A stretch of 64,000 bases of DNA from Clostridium saccharoperbutylacetonicum N1-4(HMT) (GTDB taxonomy: Bacteria; Bacillota; Clostridia; Clostridiales; Clostridiaceae): positions 3,533,001 to 3,597,000 of the forward strand of contig NC_020291.1 in the NCBI RefSeq assembly GCF_000340885.1, given 5' to 3'. Positions 1-9,607 of this stretch are shown here, one piece after another. The notes under the pieces were generated by a model that had not been told where the DNA came from, searched no databases, and saw only the letters and a program-made list of their open reading frames with translations. The number at the start of each line of letters is the position of its first letter. Position 1 is the stretch's first letter. The position numbers and the translations under genes were made by a program.

Positions 1-595
1 TTCCACATGATACACAATCATCCGTTGAATAAAATTTTGATACATTATTAAAAAATATTTCAAAAATCGTATTCATTGCACCAGTTAAAAACCTTGATGT
101 AAGTCCTTTTTCTAGCTCAAATACATTTTGTTTTCTTTCTTTTATTAATGTGTTTATTTTTTTTATTTTATTTTTAGCATTCTCAAGCTTTCTTCTTTCC
201 ACTTCTTTTGAATCTACGTCACCTAATATTATATAATTATTTGGCATAATAATTGAGAATCCACTATTTAAAGTCATCTCTTTATTATTAAGATCTTTTT
301 TTATTATCCCTATAGCATTTCCTGCATCATCACCACAAGTAGCTACTGAAAAAACATAATTATTTTTATAATTCTTAAATTTAACATTTTTAATAAATTC
401 CTTTACCATATTCGGAAGTGAATAAGCATAAATAGGATATATAATCCCAATAACTTCTCCATCCTTTAAAGTAAAATCTAATTCTTTTTTTTCATTAATT
501 AGCTTAGAAATAGAAATTATTGTATCATTATTTGCCTTTGCAATTTCACTTGCTACATACCCCGAATTACCCGTTCCTGTGAAATAAAAAATCAT
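1..595 (-). CDS. EFR1 family flavodoxin/ferredoxin protein, 3' end outside window
   Basis: About 198 codons are visible on the minus strand and the C-terminus runs off the left edge. The start at 595 has an AAAGGAGTAG ribosome binding site just upstream. The N-terminus IFYFTGTGNSGYVA is a flavodoxin FMN-phosphate loop. The visible part ends at DDCVSCG, the first cysteines of a 4Fe-4S ferredoxin motif, the usual order in EFR1 (flavodoxin then 2x[4Fe-4S]) proteins. These are presumed soluble electron carriers; partners are unknown. A second, complete family member lies at 35881-36648. Family assignment is firm, physiological role is not. Confidence 0.85.
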   Translation of the reverse strand, partial: MIFYFTGTGNSGYVASEIAKANNDTIISISKLINEKKELDFTLKDGEVIGIIYPIYAYSLPNMVKEFIKNVKFKNYKNNYVFSVATCGDDAGNAIGIIKKDLNNKEMTLNSGFSIIMPNNYIILGDVDSKEVERRKLENAKNKIKKINTLIKERKQNVFELEKGLTSRFLTGAMNTIFEIFFNNVSKFYSTDDCVSCG

Positions 596-639
596 TTATT
601 CTACTCCTTTTTGAATTTATTCATTTTTATTTTTCTTGT

Positions 640-1216
640 TGTATTTGATATATTTGTTTTAACATTAATTTTTTAGGCATAATTTGTAACATACTCATCA
701 TAGCTTTTTGAGAAGCTGTAACCCCTACAATAATATCTAATTTACCTTGTAACATTGGCTACAATATATGGACTGCCTATCTTAGCAAATAAAGGTGTAT
801 TATTCATATCAGATGTTTTTGCAAATTCTGTTTTTGTTACTTCAGGTAATAATGCTGTAACTGTTACGTTTGTATCATTATAATTCTTGTGCTATTGCAT
901 TGCTAAAAGATAAAACATAAACTTTTGATGCATAGTAAACAGCTTGTAATGGACCAACCATAAGAGCTGCTGTTGATTATACATTTAGTACCTTACCACT
1001 ATTTCTTTTTACAAAGTCAAGTAAAAAGAACATTGTTAAAGTAGTTAATGTGACTATATTAACTTGAATCATTTGTAAATCTAATTCCATTGGACGTTCA
1101 TGAAAATAACCACGTCCTCCAAATCCGGCATTGTTTATAAGGTAATCTACTTCGATGCCTACTTCTCTTACTTCATTATAAATTTCAATAGGTGATTGTG
1201 GTAGTGTTAACTTCAC
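640..1216 (-). pseudogene. Decayed short-chain dehydrogenase (SDR), 5' truncated
   Basis: Reading the minus strand, the segment 977-1216 encodes an SDR middle part with VDYLINNAGFGG and KVLNV. An in-frame stop follows exactly where the intact relative at 2330-3133 continues with SSTAA. Beyond it the protein can be followed through at least two frame changes: GPLQAVYYASK with the catalytic Tyr/Lys, then VTVTALLPEVTKTEF, then SQKAMMSMLQIMPKKLML near 650-700. The N-terminal nucleotide-binding part is absent and replaced by the end of the aldehyde dehydrogenase remnant. It is a broken paralog of the 2330-3133 gene, with more AT-rich codons. Confidence 0.8.
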
Positions 1217-1224
1217 ACCAACAA

Positions 1225-2170
1225 AAAAATAATTTTTGTTCCTTAATCATAGAAAACTTACAACGTTTGTACCCCATTGTTATTTTATCCAGCATTTTTG
1301 CTTCATTGGCTACTGCTTTTTCTATCTGTGCTCTTACTTTATCAGCCGCTTTCTTTGAGCATACTGGAGCAAGAGTGGTTTCTGGATTTAATGGATTACC
1401 TACTATCATCTGATCAATCGCACCCTGCACAGACTTCTGAATATCTGCATCCGGCATAACAACCATGGCATCTGAACCGCCAAGTTCCATAACACATTTC
1501 TTAAGATTATGACCCAATTTTGCCGCAACACCACGTCCTACCGTTGTACTTCCTGTAAGCGTAATTCCACAGATGCGCGGATCTGCAATCAGGTCATCAG
1601 ACTGCTTATAATCAATAAAAAGATTTGTAAGGCAGCCATCCGGAAGTCCAGCATCCTTAAATAGCTTCTCCATTGTAAGTGCGCATTGTGGGCAGTTCGA
1701 AGCATGCTTTAAAACAACAACATTTCCTGCCATTAGCTGTGCCGCCGGTCTTGTCATCTGAAAGAAGGGTACATTCCACGGTTCGATCATGTAAATAATG
1801 CCCAGTGGCTGATAGATACCAACTGCATTTCCAGACATCTGGTCTGTTGTTTTTACAAAATGAGGTTTTAATAATTCTTTTGCATTATCTGCATAATAGC
1901 TCATAATTTCCGTACAGATATTCATCTCCCAAGCTGCAATAGTAACTAATTTGCCAGTCTCAATTGTATTAATTGCTGCAAGTTCTTCTCTTCTCTCTAC
2001 TGCGAGCTCTGCCGCTCTTTGAAGAATTGCTGCTCTTTCTTCAAATGTTGTCTTAGACCATAATTTGTATACCTCCTGTGTCTTAACAAGCTTTGCCTAA
2101 AGTTCCTCATTTGTTAGTTAAACTCTGCTGTTACCTCACCAGTGTAAGGATTTGTTGTTTTGTAAGCCAT
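1225..2170 (-). pseudogene. Aldehyde dehydrogenase (succinate-semialdehyde-type) pseudogene
   Basis: The start MAYKTTNPYTGEVTAEF at 2170 (GAGG upstream) runs into a stop. Reading continues in another frame as LTNEEL, an in-frame TAG, then KLVKTQEVYKLWS and a long open part (1185-1925). That part holds EPWNVPFFQMTRPA, the NAD-site GITLTGSTTVGRG and the ELGGSDAMVV glutamate motif. After GAIDQM it jumps directly to VGNPLNPETTLAPV, so the roughly 40-residue segment that carries the catalytic cysteine (GQxC) is missing. The C-terminal third is also gone. Family relatives act on succinate semialdehyde or other aldehydes with NAD(P). Base composition is richer in G+C than the surroundings. Confidence 0.85.
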
Positions 2171-2329
2171 AATTTTGTCCTCACTTTCTTTGATTTGGAT
2201 TTTTAACTTGTTAATTATGTTACGTGTAAAACACGTGCTGCTGTCAGCTTCTCTTCATCAGGATGTCAACGATGTAGTTCCGTGTATTGTAATAAAATCT
2301 AATCTAAACATTCAATTTTTTCTCTGACT

Positions 2330-3133
2330 TTATTTCTTTGCGCTTCCTCTCAGCTGCATATTATAAACATTGTCCATCAGCATTTTCTTTGGAAGGATTG
2401 GTGTCAGCTTCATGAAGATCTTCTGAATTCCTACAAGTCCTGCTGTCACATTCATTTCTCCCTTAATCATTGCATCGTATCCTGCCTGCGCAACAGGTGT
2501 TGGATCAGTTGCATTTGCAAAAAGCGCTGTATCAGAAAGGCCACCAGCATTTGCGAATCCAGTGCTCATAGCTCCTGGCATAAGACATGTCATCGTTACT
2601 CCTGTGCCTTTCAATTCTCTCCATACTGCATTTGACCAGCTTGTCACATAGGCTTTTGTTGCATAATAACATGCCTGAAGTGGTCCTGGCATGGTTGCTG
2701 CCGTCGAGCTGACATTCAGAACTTTGCCGTTTCCTCTCTTTACCATATCTGAAAGGAAGAGTTTGCAAAGTCTTGTGGGTGTCTCTACATTCACCGCAAT
2801 CATAGAGAGATCTTCTTCCATGGTACGCTCACGAGCGAAATCACCCTGTCCACCAAAGCCTGCGTTATTGATTAAATAATCGACGTCCCATCCATTTTCT
2901 TTACATGTATTATAAATCTGCTGTGCTGCCTCTGGAGATGAAAGATCTACTGCAAACGTGTGTGCTGTCACATGATACTTTTCCTCTATTTCCTTTGCCT
3001 GTACATCAAGTTTCGTCTGATCTCTGCCTACCAGGATCAGATCTCCACCTGATGCCGCATGAATATTTGCAAAGCGTGTTCCGAGTCCGCCGTAAGATCC
3101 TGTGATTAGTGCTATCTTTTTTGATTTGTTCAT
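2330..3133 (-). CDS. SDR family NAD(P)-dependent oxidoreductase (DltE/YqjQ-like)
   Basis: This is a 267-residue classical SDR: TGSYGGLG (11-18) binds the cofactor, NNAG is at 89-92, the serine lies in NVSSTAA (~142) and YYATK at 156-160 gives the catalytic Tyr/Lys. The C-terminal ~35 residues are basic and hydrophobic (KIFMKLTPILPKKML), typical of DltE-like members. The start is supported by AGAGG upstream. Codon use (CTG, CAG, ATC) is clearly more GC-rich than the neighbours and matches the aldehyde dehydrogenase remnant downstream. The two probably arrived together from another Firmicute, but composition alone cannot name the donor. The substrate is unknown. Confidence 0.88.
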   Translation of the reverse strand: MNKSKKIALITGSYGGLGTRFANIHAASGGDLILVGRDQTKLDVQAKEIEEKYHVTAHTFAVDLSSPEAAQQIYNTCKENGWDVDYLINNAGFGGQGDFARERTMEEDLSMIAVNVETPTRLCKLFLSDMVKRGNGKVLNVSSTAATMPGPLQACYYATKAYVTSWSNAVWRELKGTGVTMTCLMPGAMSTGFANAGGLSDTALFANATDPTPVAQAGYDAMIKGEMNVTAGLVGIQKIFMKLTPILPKKMLMDNVYNMQLRGSAKK

Positions 3134-3204
3134 TTTGTTTACCTCTTCTTTCTAAAATGTGTGTTTGAATGTTACTATTCTGCGTTGTTCTATTTGATGA
3201 TTGA

Positions 3205-3257
3205 ATTATAACAAAAAAATGGTACCTCGATGAACATCATAAGGCGCCATTTTTTAA
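3205..3257 (-). promoter_or_regulatory. Extended -10 promoter with upstream hairpin for the SDR gene
   Basis: On the minus strand TG-T-TATAAT (TATAAT at 3210-3205) gives an extended -10 about 70 nt before the SDR start. Immediately upstream, arms AAAAAATGG and CCATTTTTTT flank a roughly 25-nt region and form an A/T-flanked hairpin (3213-3257). It would end minus-strand transcription arriving from the insertion-sequence side. The assignment rests on sequence pattern only. Confidence 0.5.
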
Positions 3258-3500
3258 TCAATTTATGCCATTTTTTTATTCTTTGGATAATATCTTTCCT
3301 TATCTACCTCTGCAATTCTTTTATACTTATATTAGTTTTGGTATGATTCCATTAAAAGCAATTCAATATATGCCCGACTTTCACTACGTGCCTTTGCGAC
3401 ATATTTACTTTCCACATATAGTATTATTCTTTATTTTGTCTTTTATTCACTAATTACCACAAAAACTAGGTATACCTCCTTTCAATTTGTTTCTTTTTTA

Positions 3501-3547
3501 GGCGTTTGCGAAACGCCGCAACCCGCAGAAATGCGGGATATTTTTTT
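3501..3547 (+). terminator. Tandem hairpins with T-run
   Basis: Two GC-rich hairpins lie side by side. GGCGTTT-GCG-AAACGCC spans 3501-3517. CCCGCA-GAAA-TGCGGG spans 3522-3537 and is followed by ATATTTTTTT on the plus strand. The second has the form of an intrinsic terminator reading rightward. No plus-strand gene ends here, so it probably belongs to the insertion sequence starting just to the right, shielding its transposase from outside transcription. Confidence 0.6.
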
Positions 3548-3638
3548 AGCAAAATAAAATAACTCCTCACTGATTTATGGTAAAATTGAATCGACTAAAA
3601 AACAAAACCACCATATACCTCAGAAAGGAGTCATATAT

Positions 3639-4990
3639 ATGATAACATATAAACAGCTTTCTTTGGCAGATACTTATTCTGATTGCAAAGAAATATTTGA
3701 AGAAAATATAAGCTTTATTCTATGATTAGCTCTTTAATTTTACAACGTATTTTTTCAATTCCTACAGATGCTCTTTTAATTATTTTTCTTAAATATTCAC
3801 AAGAACTAAGAGACTTCTGTGGCTTTTTAAAAGTTCCTGATTCCTCTAAGTTTACTCGTTTTAAACAAGATTTCCTTTTGGACTTACAATCTATGTTCGA
3901 TAATCTTGTTGATATGACCGAACCAATATGCCAACAAATTGATGAGAATCTTGCTTCTATGACTATTTTTGATACTTCTGGCATTGAGGCTTTTGTAACT
4001 GAAAATAACCCTAAATATGCCAATCGCATTATAAAACAACTTAAAAATTTTAAGAAGGCATGTAATTTAGATGAATCTTATGATCCTTATAAAGCTGCCT
4101 ATGGTTCTATGCCTACACATGCTTCAGCAAATCCGACCATCCAACAGATGTATATTAATGGGCATTTTTGCTATGCTTTTAAATTCGGCATCATTACTAA
4201 TGGCCTCGGTATCGTAAGAGATATTTCATTTTATAATAAAAATTTTATCACAGCTCATCCTGATATTATTATTGAGAAAAAGTCTTATTCACCTGATGAA
4301 GATAAGTCCCTTGCAGATTCTAAGGCTCTTATTCCTGTTCTCAAAGATTTCTTTAAGAAGCATCCTCTAATAAATCCTAAAACTTTTTTAGGCGATGCTG
4401 CTTTTGACAGTATTCAAATTTATCGTGATCTTCTTCTTGAATTAAAATTTGATAAAGCATATATTCCTTTAAAAACTAGGCTTACACTAGAAAATGCTGA
4501 TTGCCCTTTAAACAAAGACGGCATTCCATGCTGTCCGCGTGATTCCTCTCTTCAAATGAAGCGTGAAGACAGCAAATCTCATCTTCGTTCTAGAATTCCA
4601 ACAATGAAGTTTGTATGCCCTAAAATGAAATGGATATATAATAAAGAAACTAAAAAGAGCAAACGTGTAACTCAATGTGAAAATCCATGTACAAATTCTA
4701 AATGTGGACGAATGTTTTATATATATCCAGAAAAGAATTTACGAGCATATCCTGGTACAACACGTGGAAGCCAAGAATAGGACACGACTTATAAAATTAG
4801 AGTTGCTGTTGAAAAAAATATTAACCGCTTCAAATACAGCTACTGCGTTGCGGAGCGTAAGACTCAAAATGAGCAAACACTTCATGCTTATTTACTTCTA
4901 GCCGGTATAACTCAGTTAATAACAGTCATCGTAGCAGATAAAATACATAAATATGAATATATACGAAGCCTTAAACCATTAATAGCATAA
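3639..4990 (+). pseudogene. DDE transposase (IS4/IS1182-like) with frameshift and amber stop
   Basis: AAAGGAG precedes an ATG at 3639 that encodes MITYKQLSLADTYSDCKEIF and then stops. The frame changes near 3720 and the main part runs 3722-4780. It contains a DDE-type core: TIFDTSGIEAFV, then FLGDAAFDS, and a Cys-rich insert CENPCTNSKCGRMFY. At 4778-4780 an in-frame TAG interrupts the protein. The same frame then continues to 4990 with KIRVAVEKNINRFKYSYCVAER, which holds the typical late catalytic Glu region, and LLLAGITQL. Two lesions make it inactive unless suppressed. Clear terminal inverted repeats were not found. The exact IS family is tentative. Confidence 0.8.
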
Positions 4991-5297
4991 ACTTCACTTC
5001 CAAAAATTGAAATATATCTTTGCTTTATTTCTTGCACCCTTTTTTAATAATTTAACAATTCTATTTGTATAGCAGGAAACATTAAATCATTTAATAATGT
5101 TTTTGCAATTTCAAATCAACCCTTATTCACTTTTATCAATGAGTTTCGCAATTATCTATGTTTCTTTTTATTTCATTACTTAAGTAATAAATCATAAATT
5201 GTTGTACTATTATATGATTTTGCTGAGTAATCGAGTCGAGCTTCCGTTATGACGCGAAATATGCAATCATACTGTTCTATTATTTTTTTGATTGTGC
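4991..5297. other. Intergenic stretch, no gene seen
   Basis: About 300 AT-rich bases lie between the dead transposase and ftsH. No convincing coding frame, terminator or inverted repeat matching the left end of the insertion sequence was recognised. Confidence 0.5.
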
Positions 5298-7109
5298 CTA
5301 AACTCTAGTTGAATTTAATATATCCATAAACTCATCACCCATTATAGTTTCTTTGTGAAGAAGATGAGATGAAATTTTGCAAAGTGATTCCATATTATCT
5401 TTTAAAAGACTTAATGCTTTTTCATAACAATTGTTTATAATTTGAAGAACTTCTCTATCAACTTCAGCAGAAGTTTCAGTAGAGCAAGTCTGAATTGGTC
5501 TTCCATCTAGATATCTATTTTGTATTGACTCCAACCCCATCACACCAAATTTATCTGACATGCCATATATAGTTACCATCTGTCTTGCAATTTGGGTGGC
5601 TCTTTCAATATCATTTGAAGCTCCTGTAGTTGCTTTTTTGAAGATAATCTCTTCTGCTGCTCTACCAGCTAAAAGTACTACTATTTGCTCTGCTAATTCC
5701 TCCTTAGATATAAGAAATTTTTCTTTCTCTGGCATCTGCATTGTATAGCCTAGTGCTCCCATTGTTCTTGGAATAATGGTAATCTTATGGACTGGTTGTG
5801 TTTCCTTTTGCAATGCAGCTGCAAGCGCATGTCCTACTTCATGAAAAGCAACTAAACTCTTTTCTTCCTCTGTCATAATTCTATCTTTCTTCTCTTTACC
5901 TGCGATAACAGTTTCCACAGCTTCGAATAGGTCATCCTGTCTAACCACATCTCTGCCCATTCTTACAGCCCTTAAAGCAGCTTCATTTACCATATTAGCA
6001 AGGTCTGCTCCAACAGCACCTGCAGTAGCCAATGCTATTTCTCTCAAATTCACACTGCTATCAAGCTTAACATTTTTCCCATGAACCTTAAGTATCTCTT
6101 GTCTACCTTTAAGATCAGGTTTATCCACAATAACTCTTCGATCAAATCTTCCAGGTCTTAAAAGGGCTTTGTCCAATATCTCTGGTCTATTAGTTGCGGC
6201 AAGTATTACTACGCCCTTTGAAGAATCAAATCCATCCATTTCCGCTAAAAGCTGATTTAATGTTTGTTCACGTTCGTCGTTTCCACCAAGTTTGCTATCA
6301 CGACTTTTTCCTATTGCGTCAATTTCATCGATGAATACGATACATGGTGCATTCTTCTCCGCTTGTTGAAATAAATCTCTAACTCTAGAAGCACCAACTC
6401 CTACAAACATCTCCACAAAATTTGAACCTGATAAAGAAAAGAAAGGCACATTTGCTTCCCCTGCTACTGCTTTAGCAAGCAAAGTCTTGCCTGTACCTGG
6501 TGGTCCTACTAATAGTGCCCCTTTAGGTAGTTTAGCTCCTATTTCAGTATATCTTGATGGCTTATGAAGAAAATCTACTATTTCACTAAGTGATTCCTTT
6601 GCCTCTTCCTGTCCAGCTACATCATTAAAAGTAACACCCGTCTTTTTCTCAATATATACCTTTGCATTACTTTTTCCAAAAGACATAGCTCCGGTTCCAC
6701 CAATTCTATTACCTAAAGTCTTCATTATAAATGAACCTAGTAAATAGAACATAGCAAAAGGTAATATCCATGTAAGTATAAAAGTTACAATAGGCCACTG
6801 CACATCTTTAACTGGTGTTGAAAATTTTACTCCTGCAGTATGAAGCTTATCTACCAATTGAGGATCATTTAAAGTTCCAGTGTAGTAAACTTTCTTATCA
6901 CTCCCATTTTCTTTTGGAGTTATTAAAAGCCTATCATCTTCAATCTTTACTGATTCTACCTGATTATCTTGAATCATTGTAAGAAAGGTACCATAGTCGA
7001 TTTCCTGACGTGTAGATCTTGAAATCCATGTGATAGCTATATTTATTATGAATGTAATAATTAGGGTAACCACAATATAACTGACTAAACGCTTTTGTTT
7101 TTGTAACAT
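5298..7109 (-). CDS. ftsH: ATP-dependent zinc metalloprotease FtsH
   Basis: This is a 603-residue membrane AAA+ protease that extracts and degrades membrane and unfolded proteins. It has a membrane segment at ~10-30, an extracytoplasmic region, and a second segment at ~108-128. The AAA module has Walker A GPPGTGKT (~202-209), Walker B FIDEIDA (~259-265), the SRH with RPGRFDRR, and zinc site HEVGH (423-427). AAAGGAG precedes the start. It stands alone, not beside tilS/hpt as the housekeeping copy usually does, and its C-terminal tail is short. It is probably an additional FtsH paralog. Confidence 0.95.
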   Translation of the reverse strand: MLQKQKRLVSYIVVTLIITFIINIAITWISRSTRQEIDYGTFLTMIQDNQVESVKIEDDRLLITPKENGSDKKVYYTGTLNDPQLVDKLHTAGVKFSTPVKDVQWPIVTFILTWILPFAMFYLLGSFIMKTLGNRIGGTGAMSFGKSNAKVYIEKKTGVTFNDVAGQEEAKESLSEIVDFLHKPSRYTEIGAKLPKGALLVGPPGTGKTLLAKAVAGEANVPFFSLSGSNFVEMFVGVGASRVRDLFQQAEKNAPCIVFIDEIDAIGKSRDSKLGGNDEREQTLNQLLAEMDGFDSSKGVVILAATNRPEILDKALLRPGRFDRRVIVDKPDLKGRQEILKVHGKNVKLDSSVNLREIALATAGAVGADLANMVNEAALRAVRMGRDVVRQDDLFEAVETVIAGKEKKDRIMTEEEKSLVAFHEVGHALAAALQKETQPVHKITIIPRTMGALGYTMQMPEKEKFLISKEELAEQIVVLLAGRAAEEIIFKKATTGASNDIERATQIARQMVTIYGMSDKFGVMGLESIQNRYLDGRPIQTCSTETSAEVDREVLQIINNCYEKALSLLKDNMESLCKISSHLLHKETIMGDEFMDILNSTRV

Positions 7110-7229
7110 AATTCTACTCCTTTGATTTTAATTTGTTAACATTCCTATCTACTCTTAATTGTTTTTTTACCAATAAAATGTTCTTGTCCAAAACTTAATG
7201 TAAAAAGGATTTAATTAATATGAGTTTTC

Positions 7230-8390
7230 TTAATTGATTTCCCACCACGAAGAAGGAGGAATATTTAAGTCTGAATCTAACAACACAGTCCCACCAATCA
7301 TGGGAACTATTAAGTTAACTTTTTCCTTTTTTGCTTCTTTTGATGCTCGTTCTATAGGCTCATTCCAACCATGATAAGCTAATGAGAATGCCGCCCAATG
7401 CATTAACATCATATTCTTACCTTTCACCTCTAAATTTGCCTGTACAGATTGTTCTGGTATCATATGAATATCTGGCCAACGTTTATCATATTGCCCCCCT
7501 TCAATTAAGGTAATATCAAAAGGTCCGTATTTATCTCCAATTTCCTTAAAATGCTGGCCATATCCACCATCTCCACTGACATATAAACGTGTGTTTTTCC
7601 CAAGAATTACAAAGCCTCCCCATAGAGTAGTATTAGTATTAAACATTCCCCTTCCGGAAAAGTGCCTGGATGGTGTCAATGAAATAGTTAATCCTTGGAA
7701 TTCAATTTCATCCCACCAATTGAGTTCAGTAATTTTTTCTTTTGGAACACCCCATCGGATTAAATGAGAACTTGCCCCAAGAGGAACAAAGAAATGTGAT
7801 GCTTTATCCTTTAACTTTACAATTGACTGATAATCTAAATGGTCGTAATGGTCATGGGATATAAATACTGCATCAATAGGTGGAATTTCATCAATAATAT
7901 TCATCATATTTTCACTATATTTATATCTTTTGCTTCCTGCAAACGAAACTGGTGATGCAATGGTTCCTAAGATAGGGTCCACCAGCATCTTTTTATTATC
8001 TATACTAAGTAAAAAAGTAGAATGTCCAAGCCAAGTCAAACTATCTTTTTCACTTTTAATTTTGTTCCACTCAATAGCATTAACCGGAATTTCCCCATCC
8101 GGGTTTCGATTTTTAGGGTCTGAAAAAAAATCCTTAATAGTTGATAATCCATCAGATAGATTCGTAATCACACTTGTTGGCACTTCATTAACAAATTTTC
8201 CATTGTTATAATTATTAAAATGCTTATAAATATCTTTCTGTTCTTTAGTTTGATTTCCACCAAAAGCTGGATCTAAGTTTAAAAACAGTGCAATACCAAT
8301 GCATAATGAAATAAAGAAACTAAATAAATATAACATCACTTTTCTCCTCTGTTTTCTTTTTAAATCAATTATTGCCATTACAGTCCGCAT
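7230..8390 (-). CDS. Membrane-anchored MBL-fold metallohydrolase (NAPE-PLD/UlaG-like)
   Basis: The protein has 386 residues. An N-terminal basic stretch and one membrane helix (~18-38) are followed by a metallo-beta-lactamase fold. WLGHSTFLL (~120) opens the domain, HDHYDH (179-184) supplies the metal ligands, PSRHFSGRG and VSGDGGYG give further ligands, and MHWAAF a late His. This pattern is that of the NAPE-PLD/YtnP-like group acting on phosphodiester or lactone bonds; the actual substrate is unknown. AGAGG lies before the ATG at 8390; a second ATG four codons in is possible. The region upstream resembles that upstream of the SDR at 10745-11563. Confidence 0.85.
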   Translation of the reverse strand: MRTVMAIIDLKRKQRRKVMLYLFSFFISLCIGIALFLNLDPAFGGNQTKEQKDIYKHFNNYNNGKFVNEVPTSVITNLSDGLSTIKDFFSDPKNRNPDGEIPVNAIEWNKIKSEKDSLTWLGHSTFLLSIDNKKMLVDPILGTIASPVSFAGSKRYKYSENMMNIIDEIPPIDAVFISHDHYDHLDYQSIVKLKDKASHFFVPLGASSHLIRWGVPKEKITELNWWDEIEFQGLTISLTPSRHFSGRGMFNTNTTLWGGFVILGKNTRLYVSGDGGYGQHFKEIGDKYGPFDITLIEGGQYDKRWPDIHMIPEQSVQANLEVKGKNMMLMHWAAFSLAYHGWNEPIERASKEAKKEKVNLIVPMIGGTVLLDSDLNIPPSSWWEIN

Positions 8391-8439
8391 GTTAAATCCT
8401 CTTACAATCTTATTTTTCTTTCTGCCTTTAATTTAACTT

Positions 8440-8535
8440 CATCTATGTTAAGATTATATTCTCTATTTTATCGCGCATTAACATCATTACTTGCCATACT
8501 TTTATCAATTTAAGTCACTAGCTTCTTATTAATTA
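8440..8535. repeat. Diverged intergenic repeat copy A (upstream of MBL gene)
   Basis: About 85 bases here match 11620-11715 at most positions: shared blocks include ATGTTA.GATTATATT, TTAACATCATTA and TTTTATCAATTTA.GCCAC. Read on the minus strand, both contain TATAAT and lie directly before a gene (MBL here, SDR there). They are probably duplicated promoter regions, perhaps with a common regulator. Confidence 0.55.
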
Positions 8536-8627
8536 TAATAGTCACTTATATATGCTGACCCTATGCCTGCATAAGCCATCATTTGGTCGCCTAACGTAAA
8601 ATAATATATATTTCTATATTGTATTTT

Positions 8628-8663
8628 GTACAAAAGCTGTCACCCATAATATGCGACAGCTTT
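8628..8663 (-). terminator. Intrinsic terminator after SDR 8682-9506
   Basis: On the minus strand AAAGCTGTC pairs with GACAGCTTT across an 18-nt loop region, followed by TGT and T-rich sequence, about 19 nt after the SDR stop. A diverged copy of the same hairpin occurs at 11890-11932. Confidence 0.7.
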
Positions 8664-8681
8664 AAATTATATGTTCTTAAA

Positions 8682-9506
8682 TTATTTTAGGGCAAATCTT
8701 TCTTTTATCATTGAAACATAAGCTTCATCACCTTGAGTTTCTCTTATAGATATAGCTTGTTTTGCATCTTCACCCGCAATGTATCTTAGTGTATTTGTTC
8801 CATCAGTAACTGCTTCATAAATTACTTCTGCCACAAGTGTAGGTTCACTAGATATTTGCTGACTATCACCTGTAGCTAAGCTATAAAAATTACTAAGAGA
8901 TGCATTATAATCAGTTATTGTTTCTGATTTTGCATGATCCATAGATCTGCCAGTGAAATCTGTTTTGATCACACCAGGCTCAATTAATTTTACTTTAATT
9001 CCAAAATCATTTAGTTCATAACTTAATGATTCTGTAAAACCTTCCACCGCAAATTTAGTAGAATTATAAGTTGATATAAATGGAAGTGTTGTTTTTCCTG
9101 CTGAAGATGCTACATTTACAATTATACCCTTTTTATTTTCTCTAAAGTGCTTCAAAAATGTTCTAGTAGTATTAAATAAGCCAAATACATTTACGTCAAA
9201 CTCTCTGCGAATTTGCTCATCTGTAGATATTTCAAATGGTCCAAATAATGAATATCCTGCATTATTTACTAAGACATCTATTGTTCCAAATTCTTTTAAA
9301 ATACCTTCATATGTTTTGCTAATAGTTTCTTGATTTGTAACATCAAGTGAATAAATTTTAACATTTTCAATTTGAGTTAATTCAGTTTCTCTTTCTGGTG
9401 ACCTCATAGTAGCAGCTACCTTCCACCCTTTTTCTGCAAAATATTTAGCTGTTTCCTTTCCAATACCAGATGAAGCTCCTGTTATAACCACTGTTTTCTT
9501 TTCCAT
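8682..9506 (-). CDS. SDR family NAD(P)-dependent oxidoreductase
   Basis: This is a classical SDR of 274 residues: TGASSGIG at 9-16, NNAG at 81-84, serine in NVASSAGK and YNSTK at 147-151 with the catalytic Tyr/Lys. The start is placed at 9506 because GGAGG lies seven bases before this ATG; an in-frame ATG at 9524 sits upstream of that site and is unlikely. C-terminal half resembles the ketoreductase/retinol-dehydrogenase-like clade with RYIAGEDA. The substrate is unknown. It precedes its own terminator and lies downstream of an ene-reductase gene, so a joint role in carbonyl/enone reduction is possible. Confidence 0.88.
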   Translation of the reverse strand: MEKKTVVITGASSGIGKETAKYFAEKGWKVAATMRSPERETELTQIENVKIYSLDVTNQETISKTYEGILKEFGTIDVLVNNAGYSLFGPFEISTDEQIRREFDVNVFGLFNTTRTFLKHFRENKKGIIVNVASSAGKTTLPFISTYNSTKFAVEGFTESLSYELNDFGIKVKLIEPGVIKTDFTGRSMDHAKSETITDYNASLSNFYSLATGDSQQISSEPTLVAEVIYEAVTDGTNTLRYIAGEDAKQAISIRETQGDEAYVSMIKERFALK

Positions 9507-9607
9507 ATTAATTCCTCCATTCATAATTACAATTTATATAGATTAACCTACAAATATCTAAATTTTAGATTTTTGAGGGTTTTATACTAGTACAAAATTT
9601 CAGATAA

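Noticed and set aside
3265..3453. Plus-strand frame of 62 codons
   Set aside because: No ribosome binding site, very hydrophobic low-complexity product, lies in an upstream region.
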